From NCBI GenBank assembly GCA_002337215.1, contig DDFO01000022.1, forward strand, positions 284,402 to 300,447: a DNA stretch of 16,046 nt. Direction: 5' to 3'. Below the pieces are notes generated by a model that saw nothing but the letters and a program-made list of their open reading frames with translations, searched no databases and was not told the DNA's origin. Positions 1-6,041 of this stretch are shown here, piece by piece. The DNA is from Phycisphaerales bacterium UBA1926 (GTDB taxonomy: Bacteria; Planctomycetota; Phycisphaerae; Phycisphaerales; UBA1924). The position numbers and the translations under genes were made by a program. The first letter of the stretch is position 1. Each line of letters opens with the position of its first letter.

Positions 1-500
1 TAGCGGCGACGACGGGTGGCGACGAGGCCACCGAGGCCCAGCAGCGCGGCGGCGCCGGGGGCGGGGATGTAGGTCACGGTGACGAAGCTGCCCGCGCCGT
101 AGACGTGGTCCACGCCGGCGTCGTCAAAGCTGTCGTAGAGGGTCAGGTAGACGAGGCCGTTCGACGAAGCCGAGGCCGCCGAGATCGAACCGCTGTAGGC
201 GAACACGCCGGGGGCGTCGCCCGCGCCGTAGTCGGCGGGGTTGACGTCGGCGTCGAGGCTCGCGTCGTCGTCGGTGTCGATCGCGATCTGGGCCTCGCTC
301 GCCCAGCTGCCGCCGAGGGCCTCGTAGTTGACGTCCCAGGCGACGTTGGTCACTGTACCGGCGAAGCCGAAGTCGTGAACCATGGTGAAGAACTCGGCGC
401 CGAAGCCCTCGTCAACGGACAGGCCGCTGATGTCGAAGGTGTGGTCAGCAGCGGTGGCAACGCCGGCGGCGGCGACGATAGCGATGATCGTGGTCTTCAT
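1..500 (-). CDS. PEP-CTERM-like secreted protein, copy 1 (stop codon cut by window edge)
   Basis: Exported small protein of unknown function, about 166 residues. The ATG at 500-498 begins MKTTIIAIVAAAGVATAA, a typical Sec signal peptide, and is preceded by GGGAG seven bases upstream. The reading frame runs open to position 1, where the last codon is TA-, so the stop (TAA or TAG) is almost certainly completed by the next base outside the window. The C-terminus reads IPAPGAAALLGLGGL followed by VAT and four arginines. This matches the layout of PEP-CTERM sorting tails (proline motif, hydrophobic stretch, arginine cluster) but with PAP instead of PEP. The middle is acidic and rich in Asp, Gly and Ala, without cysteine. 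It is paralogous to the gene at 862-1401: both share the TNVA[WF] motif, a [VL]xWD/AWD strand, an SW-SE-I-I-D core and a DSF/ESF element. Cell-surface or exopolysaccharide-associated localisation is inferred from the tail only. Confidence 0.85.
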   Translation of the reverse strand, partial: MKTTIIAIVAAAGVATAADHTFDISGLSVDEGFGAEFFTMVHDFGFAGTVTNVAWDVNYEALGGSWASEAQIAIDTDDDASLDADVNPADYGAGDAPGVFAYSGSISAASASSNGLVYLTLYDSFDDAGVDHVYGAGSFVTVTYIPAPGAAALLGLGGLVATRRRR

Positions 501-787
501 GTCTGGTCTCCCAATCTCTTTATCCGAATATTCAGGGCGGCGGAACAGCCCCACAAGATGGCCGAGCAGCTCATGCTGGCACGGCCTTGACCGGGGCACC
601 TCGCCCTCGGCATACGTTGGTCAGTGAGAAAACGCTCTCCTCGACTCCGGGAACATGATCTCCCGGTTCGGGGGGCAAGTAAAGCAAAACTCTCAGAATC
701 GACCCCAAAAAACAGGAATTCGCACCCGTAAGCTCAAAATATATTGGATGAAATTCATACTAGGTCTTTGTTCATGCCGTGCTGCAT
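501..787. other. Intergenic region upstream of PEP-CTERM-like copy 1
   Basis: Non-coding gap between the start of copy 1 and the terminator of copy 2. It is clearly AT-richer at about 690-780 than the flanking genes, as expected for a promoter region serving the minus-strand gene at 1-500. I found no convincing -35/-10 pair. The 9-mer TTCTCACTG (minus strand, 622-630) also occurs upstream of the paralogous gene (1492-1500). No small gene with a plausible ribosome binding site was seen. Confidence 0.5.
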
Positions 788-825
788 AGAAAACAAGGCA
801 GCCCCGCCATCGTGACGGGGCTGCC
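788..825 (-). terminator. Rho-independent terminator of PEP-CTERM-like copy 2
   Basis: Perfect 10-bp inverted repeat GGCAGCCCCG / CGGGGCTGCC (797-806 and 816-825) with a 9-base loop. In minus-strand orientation it is followed by the T-rich tract TTGTTTTCT. It lies 37 bases past the stop codon of the gene at 862-1401. Confidence 0.9.
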
Positions 826-861
826 CATGATGAATTCCTGAGTGGTGTCGTGCGACCGCGA

Positions 862-1401
862 TCAGCGGCGACGACGGCTGGCGACGAGGCCACCGAGGCC
901 GAGCATCGCAGCGGCGCCGGGCGCCGGGACGAGGAACCCGACGGTGCCCGAGTTGAAGATGCCCTCGGGCGAGCCGTCGGAATCGACGAACGACTCGAAG
1001 AGCTCGATGTCGATGGTGCCGCCGACCGCGAGCAGGTCGCCGATGCCGGCGTCGCCCAAGTCAACGAAACCGCCCGAGCTGTTGAACTCGGTGCCCGGGG
1101 CGTTGGTGGCGCTGGGCGTGATGTACAGGTCGTTGATGCCGTCGCCGTCGAAGTCCATGGCGATGGTCATCTCCGAGAGCCAGCTGGCGCCGCCGGGATC
1201 GATACCCGCGGTCTGGTCGAGGTCCCACGACACGGCGGTCACGAGCGTGTCGCCCATGCCGACGGCGTGGGTGAAGGCGACGTTCGTCACGCTGCCCTCG
1301 GCGTCATTGGTGGTCATGCCACTGAGGTCCGCATAGGACGCGACGCCGGCGTTTGCGACGCCCGCGGCGGCGATCAGCGCGAGAAGGCTTGCAGTTTTCA
1401 T
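862..1401 (-). CDS. PEP-CTERM-like secreted protein, copy 2
   Basis: Exported protein of 179 residues with unknown function. The start chosen is the ATG at 1401-1399 because AGGAGAG lies six bases upstream and the protein then begins with a clean signal peptide (MKTASLLALIAAAGVANA). The in-frame ATG at 1503 would add 34 residues without signal-peptide character. Residues 73-110 are Asp- and Gly-rich (FDGDGIND), which could bind calcium, although no full Ca-binding repeat is present. The tail VPAPGAAAMLGLGGL, then VAS and RRRR, is a PEP-CTERM-like sorting signal with PAP in place of PEP, and the hydrophobic part is short and glycine-rich. The gene is a tandem paralogue of the gene at 1-500, separated from it by its own terminator, so the two are probably transcribed independently. 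A target of an exosortase-like or related sorting system is likely but no sorting enzyme is encoded nearby. Confidence 0.88.
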   Translation of the reverse strand: MKTASLLALIAAAGVANAGVASYADLSGMTTNDAEGSVTNVAFTHAVGMGDTLVTAVSWDLDQTAGIDPGGASWLSEMTIAMDFDGDGINDLYITPSATNAPGTEFNSSGGFVDLGDAGIGDLLAVGGTIDIELFESFVDSDGSPEGIFNSGTVGFLVPAPGAAAMLGLGGLVASRRRR

Positions 1402-1602
1402 CTCTACTCTCCTGTATTCATGATTTCGGATCCAAGGCCAGCACAACAGGCCCCGGAAGGGATGGGTCGCCAGCAGGGTGCCGCCTTTCGACAGTGAGAA
1501 CAAGGCGATCGTTCTGACACCCGGCGATTCCCCGATCTTGCCGCCGGCGAATCGTCACATACCGCGCAACCGGTCCACCCGTGTCCGATATCAGCGAGCG
1601 CA
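1402..1602. other. Intergenic region upstream of PEP-CTERM-like copy 2
   Basis: Non-coding gap between the marR terminator and the start of copy 2. It must hold the promoter for the minus-strand gene at 862-1401, but no confident -35/-10 pair is visible. It contains TTCTCACTG (minus strand, 1492-1500), shared with the upstream region of the paralogue. Confidence 0.45.
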
Positions 1603-1646
1603 GAAAAACGCCGTGCGGCCCATCGATCGCTCGAGGGCCACACGGC
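1603..1646 (-). terminator. Rho-independent terminator of marR
   Basis: Long hairpin: GCCGTG then GGCCC (1610-1621, one C at 1616 unpaired) pairs with GGGCC then CACGGC (1635-1646), loop of 13 bases. In minus-strand orientation it is followed by GTTTTTCT. It lies 23 bases after the stop codon of the MarR-family gene. Confidence 0.88.
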
Positions 1647-1669
1647 TTGGGAAGAGAAGAGCGTTCGGT

Positions 1670-2185
1670 CTATCCCGCAGCGGAAACGCTGATCGCCGCC
1701 CGGAACAAAAGGTCGTTCAATGTGCGGAGTTCAGCGTCGCTGAGTCCCCGAAACTGCGATTCGTGCAACGCGTCGGTCTCCGGCCCCAGGCGTTCGAGCA
1801 GGCCGAGGCCCTTGTCGGTGATCCGCACGTAGACGACGCGTCGGTCCTCGTCACAGCGGCACCGTTCCGCGAAGCCGGCCTTCTCAAGGCGGTTCACGAG
1901 CCGGGTCATATCCGGTTCGCGTGTGACCATCTCCTCGCCGATCCGCAGCACGGGCAGCCCGCGATACGTCTGGCCCGCGGCCTGATCCTTGCGTTGATGC
2001 CCGCGGAGGATCCGGAGAATGTTGTACAGAGGCGGCGAGATCCCGTGCGCTTTGAAAAGCCTGTGGAACGGGGCGCTCGTGATTGCCTGCGTCCGCATCA
2101 GGTTCAGGAACGCTTCCTGACGGAGCGAGCGGAACGTGTCCTGCTTGCCCAGCAGGCGGGCGAGATTGGATGGCGATGTCTCCAT
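1670..2185 (-). CDS. MarR-family winged helix-turn-helix transcriptional regulator
   Basis: DNA-binding regulator of 171 residues, close to the usual 140-180 for the family. Helix-turn-helix and wing occupy about residues 50-125. The recognition helix region EPDMTRLVNRLEKAGF is followed by the wing DEDRRVVYVRITDKG, matching the family hallmark D-x-R-x5-LT-x-x-G. N- and C-terminal helices would form the dimer interface. The start chosen is the ATG at 2185 (METSPSNLARLL); no Shine-Dalgarno precedes it, but a near-consensus promoter ends 8 bases upstream, suggesting a leaderless mRNA. An in-frame start at 2257 lies upstream of that promoter and is unlikely. Two cysteines (109 and 111) sit at the base of the wing and could be redox-active, but this is speculation. 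The nearest neighbour, transcribed divergently 268 bases away, is a flavin-dependent reductase, a common target type for redox- or quinone-sensing MarR proteins. Confidence 0.9.
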   Translation of the reverse strand: METSPSNLARLLGKQDTFRSLRQEAFLNLMRTQAITSAPFHRLFKAHGISPPLYNILRILRGHQRKDQAAGQTYRGLPVLRIGEEMVTREPDMTRLVNRLEKAGFAERCRCDEDRRVVYVRITDKGLGLLERLGPETDALHESQFRGLSDAELRTLNDLLFRAAISVSAAG

Positions 2186-2193
2186 GCCGGAAT

Positions 2194-2221
2194 ATTGTAG
2201 TGGTGCGGGTAATTGTTTCAA
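2194..2221 (-). promoter_or_regulatory. Sigma-70-type promoter of marR, predicted leaderless transcript
   Basis: On the minus strand TTGAAA (2216-2221, 5 of 6 to consensus) is separated by 16 bases from TACAAT (2194-2199, 5 of 6). The expected start site is about 2187, that is 0-3 bases before the ATG at 2185. The absence of a ribosome binding site at this gene agrees with leaderless translation. Confidence 0.7.
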
Positions 2222-2453
2222 CAGGTAAATGAAAAAGCGCGGGCCGTCCTCTAGCATGTCCCTGGTCCACGGATCACGCTCGGCAACGCATCGCGACCAT
2301 CCGGCTCGTCGTCGCGGCTTGCCAGATCATCTTGGTCCGATTAAGTCAAGCCGGATCGATGCGCAACGAACTCGTTCCGATCCGTCCGTTCGATTGATCA
2401 CACACATCACCGCACCCACACCAATCCACGCACACCAATCGGAGTCCAATCCC
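2222..2453. other. Intergenic region between marR and the FMN reductase
   Basis: Divergent gap that should contain the plus-strand promoter of the reductase. I see no clear -35/-10 pair. A 10-bp direct repeat CACACCAATC occurs at 2417-2426 and 2431-2440, just before the ribosome binding site GGAG (2441-2444), and could be an operator. The plus frame is open through this region up to 2229, but the encoded stretch resembles no protein segment and lies before the conserved start. Confidence 0.4.
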
Positions 2454-3026
2454 ATGCCGAAGTCGATCCTCGCGTTCTCTGGTAGCACCCGGAAGGGCTC
2501 GGTAAACACTAAACTCCTGCACGTCGTCGCGGGTGCCGCGCGCGATGCCGGTGCGGAGGTCACCATCGCCGATCTCGCCGATTACGACATGCCGATCTTC
2601 AACGAGGATCTCGAAGCCGCCCATGGCCTTCCCGAGTCGGTCAAGGCCTTCAAGGACCTGCTCAAGGCGCACGATGGGCTGCTCATCGCCAGCCCTGAGT
2701 ACAACAGCTCGTTTAGCCCCCTGCTCAAGAACGCGATCGACTGGGCGAGCCGGCCCCGCGAGGGCGAAACGCCTCTCGAGTGCTTCCGGGGCAAGGTCGC
2801 GGGCCTGCTTGCGGCTTCGCCCGGCTACTTCGGCGGCTACCGCGGCCTCCAGCAGGTCCGCTACCTGCTGGGCAACATCGGCGTCGTAGTCCTCCCCGAC
2901 ATGTTCAGCCTGCCGGGCGCGTTCGATGCGTTCAACGAGGACGGCTCGCTCAAGGACGAGAAGCAGGCGGGCATGGCTGCCGGCATCGGCAAGACCCTCG
3001 CAGGCTTCCCCGCCGTCTCGCTCTGA
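2454..3026 (+). CDS. NAD(P)H-dependent FMN reductase / quinone reductase (flavodoxin-like fold)
   Basis: Cytoplasmic flavoprotein of 190 residues, the usual length for the NADPH-dependent FMN reductase family (flavodoxin-like; includes YieF/ChrR-type quinone and chromate reductases). Motifs: FSGSTRKGSVN at residues 8-18 binds the FMN phosphate; SPEYNSSFSPLLKNAIDW at 80-97 is the family signature around the flavin and subunit contact; AASPGYFGG at 120-128 forms the third flavin loop. It transfers electrons from NAD(P)H to FMN or small acceptors such as quinones. The ATG at 2454 is chosen because the conserved first strand (KSILAFSGS) begins immediately after it and GGAG lies nine bases upstream. 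It is read divergently from the MarR-family gene and converges on xerD with only 16 bases between stop codons. The physiological substrate cannot be told from sequence. Confidence 0.92.
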   Translation: MPKSILAFSGSTRKGSVNTKLLHVVAGAARDAGAEVTIADLADYDMPIFNEDLEAAHGLPESVKAFKDLLKAHDGLLIASPEYNSSFSPLLKNAIDWASRPREGETPLECFRGKVAGLLAASPGYFGGYRGLQQVRYLLGNIGVVVLPDMFSLPGAFDAFNEDGSLKDEKQAGMAAGIGKTLAGFPAVSL

Positions 3027-3042
3027 ACCCGGTGCCGCGCAT

Positions 3043-4083
3043 TCACGCTCTCGGGTGGAACCGCTCGTGCGTCCGCTTGAGCTGGCTGCGATCGACGTGC
3101 GTGTAGATCTGCGTCGTTGTGATGTCGCTGTGACCCAGCAATTCCTGCACGACGCGCAGGTCCGCGCCGCCCGCCAGCAGGTGCGTCGCGAACGAGTGCC
3201 GGAGGGTGTGGGGGTGCACGCCCGCGAGGCCAGCCCGGGCGGCGTACTTCTTGACCAGCTGCCACACGCGGACCCGCTCGATCGGTTTGCCGTTCTTGGT
3301 CAGGAACACCCGCCCGGCGTCGGGTGATGCACCGCCGGTCCGCATCGCCTCGCGGGCGCGACGCTCGAGCCCGGGCCGGCACTCGTCGAGGTACCGACCG
3401 AGCCATGCCTGGGCGTGCTCGCCCATGGGCACGAGCCTCTGCTTGCTGCCCTTTCCCGTCACGCGCAGCGCCCCGAGCGTCTCAAGGACATCGGTGACGC
3501 CGACCGCGCCCACCTCGCTCGCGCGCAGCCCGCTCGCGTACATGAGTTCCAGAATCGCGCGGTCGCGCACCCAAAGGCCCGGCCCCGAGGCCGCCGCGTC
3601 GCGTTCCGGCGCGTCCGCTTTGCAGGCCGATTCGACGAGCCGGCGCATCTGCCCGGGCGTCAGCACCCCCGGGATCTTTTTCCACCGCGTCGGCGTCTGG
3701 AGAATCTCCGTGGGGTCGATGTCGATCTCCCGCCGACCGAGCAGCCAGCGGAAGAAGACGCGGATCGTCGCCAGATGCCGGGCGACGGTCGAGCCCGAGA
3801 GCCCCCGATCGCGCCCCAGCGACGCGACGTGATCCGCGAGCAGGCGAGGCGTCACCGCCTTCGGAGTGTCCGCGCCCCAGGCGGTCATATCCTCGGCCAT
3901 CATCCGCAGGTCCCGCCCGTACGCCTCTACGGTGGTGGGGGCCATCCCGCACTCGATCCGGATGTACCCCGCGAAGGCCTTCCGCTGCGCTTCCCACGCG
4001 GGGGATGAGGCCGATCGCGATGCCGACCCTTCGGCCGGCGTCGTGTCGCTCTCGCTCCCGGTTTCGCCAGCGGCGCTGTGCAT
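3043..4083 (-). CDS. xerD: Tyrosine recombinase, XerD type
   Basis: Site-specific recombinase that resolves chromosome dimers at dif together with a partner Xer protein. With the ATG at 4083 it has 346 residues, against about 298 for E. coli XerD; the extra length is a Ser/Thr/Ala-rich N-terminal extension of about 30 residues plus small insertions. The SAM-like core-binding domain spans about 31-130 (AFAGYIRIECGMAPTTVEAY). All catalytic residues are visible: R187 (ASGLRASE), K211 (GKGSK), H292 and R295 (HTLRH), H318 (LLGHSD) and nucleophile Y327 (TTTQIYTHV). R-to-K spacing and the H-R-H-Y spacing equal those of E. coli XerD, while K-to-H is nine residues longer. The C-terminus THERFHPRA also resembles XerD. 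Neither start is well supported: a TTG at 4119 (adding 12 residues) has a weak AGG, and the ATG at 4083 has no Shine-Dalgarno. It lies after the flagellin terminator and is not part of that operon. XerC cannot be fully excluded. Confidence 0.9.
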   Translation of the reverse strand: MHSAAGETGSESDTTPAEGSASRSASSPAWEAQRKAFAGYIRIECGMAPTTVEAYGRDLRMMAEDMTAWGADTPKAVTPRLLADHVASLGRDRGLSGSTVARHLATIRVFFRWLLGRREIDIDPTEILQTPTRWKKIPGVLTPGQMRRLVESACKADAPERDAAASGPGLWVRDRAILELMYASGLRASEVGAVGVTDVLETLGALRVTGKGSKQRLVPMGEHAQAWLGRYLDECRPGLERRAREAMRTGGASPDAGRVFLTKNGKPIERVRVWQLVKKYAARAGLAGVHPHTLRHSFATHLLAGGADLRVVQELLGHSDITTTQIYTHVDRSQLKRTHERFHPRA

Positions 4084-4156
4084 GGTTTCATCATCGTCGC
4101 GAGCCGGCGCTCCGCACAAACACCTGCGTCAAAAAGAAGCATCCCTGGAGAACCCG

Positions 4157-4192
4157 CAAAAACAAAGAACGCCCCGCGGTTAGGCGGGGCGT
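4157..4192 (-). terminator. Rho-independent terminator of flagellin A
   Basis: Perfect 9-bp inverted repeat ACGCCCCGC / GCGGGGCGT (4169-4177, 4184-4192) with a 6-base loop. In minus-strand orientation it is followed by the T-rich tract TCTTTGTTTTT. It ends the flagellin transcript about 50 bases after the stop codon. Confidence 0.92.
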
Positions 4193-4210
4193 CCCTGAGT
4201 CAGAGTTGAG

Positions 4211-4230
4211 GCCCGGTCCTCCGACCGGGC
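4211..4230 (-). other. Stem-loop between flagellin A stop codon and its terminator
   Basis: Perfect 8-bp inverted repeat GCCCGGTC / GACCGGGC with a 4-base loop, 14 bases after the flagellin A stop codon and 18 bases before the terminator stem. It lacks a T-tract, so it is more likely a 3' end stabiliser of the mRNA than a second terminator. Confidence 0.6.
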
Positions 4231-4244
4231 GGAGCGACCGTCGC

Positions 4245-5750
4245 TTAGCCGAGAAGCTGGAGCGCGGCCTGCGGCTGCTGGTTTGCCAGCGACAGCGTGT
4301 TCTGAGCCGCCGACGACAGGATCTGGTTCCGTGTCAGGCTGGCGGTCTCGCTGGCGAAGTCCGCATCGACGATGAGGCTGTTCGCGGCGGCCGAGTTCTC
4401 GACGGCGACGCCCAGGCTTCGGATCGTGGCACCCACGACGTTCTTCTGGAACGCACCGAGACGGCCACGGGTCGAGGAGACCTGCTCGATCGCCTCGTCA
4501 ACGATCCGCTGGGCGGTGTTGAGGTCATTGCCGTCCACGACGTTGAACGCCTGGCCGGAGCCGAGCTCGTCGAGGAAGCCGAGCGCGGCGGTGCCGAGCT
4601 TGCGGGTCGCGACGTCGCCGACGCCGATGGAGACCTTGTCGCCGATGCTCACGTTCGAGCCCAGCTGGAAGTCGGCACCACCGCCGTTGATGGTGAAGGC
4701 CGTGCCCCCACCGAGCGTCTGCGAGTTGATCGTGCCGGTTGTGTCAAGCGTGATATCAACGTTGAGGAAGTCGGTGTTGACGCTCAGCGAGTTACCGTCG
4801 CCCACCGCGGCGATGCCGTTGATGGTGCCGTCCACGTTCTGGCCTTCATCGCGGACCGGGTTGGTCGCATTCGCGAAGGTGGTCGCGGAGCCTGTGGTGG
4901 TGTTGGTGTCGGCCGCATCGACGGCGTAGACACCGTCGCCGACGACCGTCGCGTCGCCACCGGTCTTGACCGAGACGAACTCACGCGAGCCGTAGGCCTC
5001 CGACTGGATCGAGATGCCCGTGCCGCTCACCGTGGCGATAGCGCCTGTCACATCGCTGAACGTGTTGATCGAGGCGGCGACCTGGGCGAGGGTGTTGCCC
5101 GAGGTGAAGCTCACCTCGCGGCTGCCCAGCGAACCCGAGACCTCGAGCGTGAAGCTCGAGCCGGCCGAGAAGTCGAGGGCCGCTCCGCCGAACGAGAGGA
5201 ACAGCGTGCCCTGCTGGGCCGAGTTGGTGACGACAACGTCAACGTCCTGACTCGCCCCGTCGAACTTGGCACCGTTGATCGAGAAGTCGGTCACGCCACC
5301 CGAGACGTTGGTGGTGGTGTAATCAAAGTTGCCGTTCAGCAGCTTGATACCCTGGAAGTTGGTCGAGCTCGCGAGGCGGTCGACGGTGCCCAGGATCGAG
5401 TCGATCTGGTCCTGGTTGGCTTCCTTCTCCGCCTGGCTCAGGCCGGCGGTGTTCGCCGAGCTGACGAGCAGACCCTGGAGTTCCTCGAGCAGGCCCGAGA
5501 CTTCCTGAAGACCACCCTCCGCGATGTTGACCACCTGGTCAGCACGCTCAGCGTTGCTCACCGCGCTGTTCAGCGAGGTGATCTCGGCCTTGAGATTCTC
5601 GCTGGCGATCAGGCCGGCGGGATCATCCTTACCACGGTTGATCCGAAGACCAGTGGAAAGACGGGTAAGGGCCGTGTTCAGGCTCTTGTTGTTTTGACCC
5701 AGGACTCGCTGAGCGATCAGCGACTGGACGTTTGTGTTAATCCGACTCAT
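4245..5750 (-). CDS. fliC: Flagellin A (filament subunit)
   Basis: Major filament protein of 501 residues, exported through the flagellar type III apparatus. The conserved N-terminal D0/D1 region (about 1-140) begins MSRINTNVQSLIAQRVLG and contains LSTGLRINRGKDDPAGL at 31-47; the C-terminal D1/D0 region (about 416-501) contains TRGRLGAFQKNV and ends LANQQPQAALQLLG. The variable centre has a Flagellin_IN-like segment at about 200-262 (TSGNTLAQVAASINTFSDVTG), which is also present in flagellin B, so the two are paralogues beyond the ends. The start at 5750 is chosen over the ATG at 5759 because GGAGG lies nine bases upstream of 5750 but directly abuts 5759, and because MSRIN matches flagellin B. 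The two genes are separated by terminators, so this copy should have its own promoter. FliW and CsrA, encoded upstream, are the expected translational regulators. Confidence 0.96.
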   Translation of the reverse strand: MSRINTNVQSLIAQRVLGQNNKSLNTALTRLSTGLRINRGKDDPAGLIASENLKAEITSLNSAVSNAERADQVVNIAEGGLQEVSGLLEELQGLLVSSANTAGLSQAEKEANQDQIDSILGTVDRLASSTNFQGIKLLNGNFDYTTTNVSGGVTDFSINGAKFDGASQDVDVVVTNSAQQGTLFLSFGGAALDFSAGSSFTLEVSGSLGSREVSFTSGNTLAQVAASINTFSDVTGAIATVSGTGISIQSEAYGSREFVSVKTGGDATVVGDGVYAVDAADTNTTTGSATTFANATNPVRDEGQNVDGTINGIAAVGDGNSLSVNTDFLNVDITLDTTGTINSQTLGGGTAFTINGGGADFQLGSNVSIGDKVSIGVGDVATRKLGTAALGFLDELGSGQAFNVVDGNDLNTAQRIVDEAIEQVSSTRGRLGAFQKNVVGATIRSLGVAVENSAAANSLIVDADFASETASLTRNQILSSAAQNTLSLANQQPQAALQLLG

Positions 5751-5833
5751 GGGAGACATCCTCCGTGAACTGAACCGGCGGCCGCTCTGCGTGTCCGCCC
5801 AACGTACGCTCTGTCCCCGGAATCCTCTCGGGG
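5751..5833 (-). promoter_or_regulatory. Flagellin A leader with candidate CsrA-binding stem-loop and Shine-Dalgarno
   Basis: In the minus-strand leader, CCCCG and CGGGG (5829-5833 and 5815-5819) form a perfect 5-bp stem with a 9-base loop AGAGGATTC that exposes GGA, 64 bases before the ATG. The Shine-Dalgarno lies in CACGGAGGAT, a 10-mer identical to that of flagellin B. GGAG of this site can pair with CTCC in the spacer (loop GATGT), so the ribosome site may itself be partly folded. The arrangement (one distal GGA hairpin, one GGA at the Shine-Dalgarno) resembles the known CsrA target hag of Bacillus subtilis. CsrA binding here is inferred. Confidence 0.5.
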
Positions 5834-5873
5834 CAACTATGCTGCGCCCGGCACCGAGCCGGACCGGGGCAAC

Positions 5874-5900
5874 GAATCGGCCTCCACGGATCCTCAATTA
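5874..5900 (-). promoter_or_regulatory. Candidate flagellin A promoter (sigma-28-like, weak)
   Basis: Minus strand TAATTGAG (5893-5900), an 11-base spacer, then GCCGATTC (5874-5881). The second element matches 6 of 8 bases of the sigma-28 -10 consensus GCCGATAA with the correct spacing, but the first matches only TAA of TAAAGTTT. An overlapping GG-N10-GC arrangement (GGCC...TTGC, ending at 5870) could alternatively be read as a degenerate sigma-54 site. The location, just downstream of the flagellin B terminators, fits a promoter. Confidence 0.3.
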
Positions 5901-5911
5901 ACTCGCACACG

Positions 5912-5936
5912 TCGAAAACGCGCGAGAAAATCGCGC
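5912..5936 (-). terminator. Possible second terminator of flagellin B
   Basis: Perfect 6-bp stem GCGCGA / TCGCGC (5920-5925, 5931-5936) with a 5-base loop. In minus-strand orientation it is followed by GTTTTC. It lies about 40 bases past the main terminator and may be a back-up terminator or an operator-like palindrome just upstream of the flagellin A promoter region. Confidence 0.45.
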
Positions 5937-5974
5937 ACCTGCCGAAAGCGGGGGGGTTATGCGGTGTGCGCACG

Positions 5975-6001
5975 AAAAACCGCCGGCCCGAAGGCCGGCG
6001 G
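5975..6001 (-). terminator. Rho-independent terminator of flagellin B
   Basis: Perfect 9-bp stem CCGCCGGCC / GGCCGGCGG (5980-5988, 5993-6001). In minus-strand RNA the loop is the very stable UUCG tetraloop, followed directly by five U residues. It lies 40 bases after the flagellin B stop codon. Confidence 0.96.
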
Positions 6002-6041
6002 CGTGTTCATTATCAGGACGCAGTCTCTACCGAATCAGGTG

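Noticed and set aside
2229-2453. N-terminal extension of the FMN reductase
   Set aside because: The 75 extra residues are low-complexity, include the direct repeats, and precede the conserved first strand and the GGAG ribosome site.
3043-4083. Xer recombinase as sign of an integrated mobile element or flagellin phase variation
   Set aside because: It is a housekeeping-type XerD with intact catalytic spacing. No inverted repeats flank the flagellins, no att-like duplication or other mobile genes are present.
4005-5768. A 587-residue plus-strand open frame opposite flagellin A
   Set aside because: Same reason: Arg/Asp/Gly-rich antisense frame over a clear flagellin gene that also runs through its terminator.
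5751-5897. Upstream-extended flagellin A with 49 extra residues
   Set aside because: Flagellins begin with MSRIN-like sequence, the Shine-Dalgarno fits the ATG at 5750, and the extension would translate through the leader hairpins.
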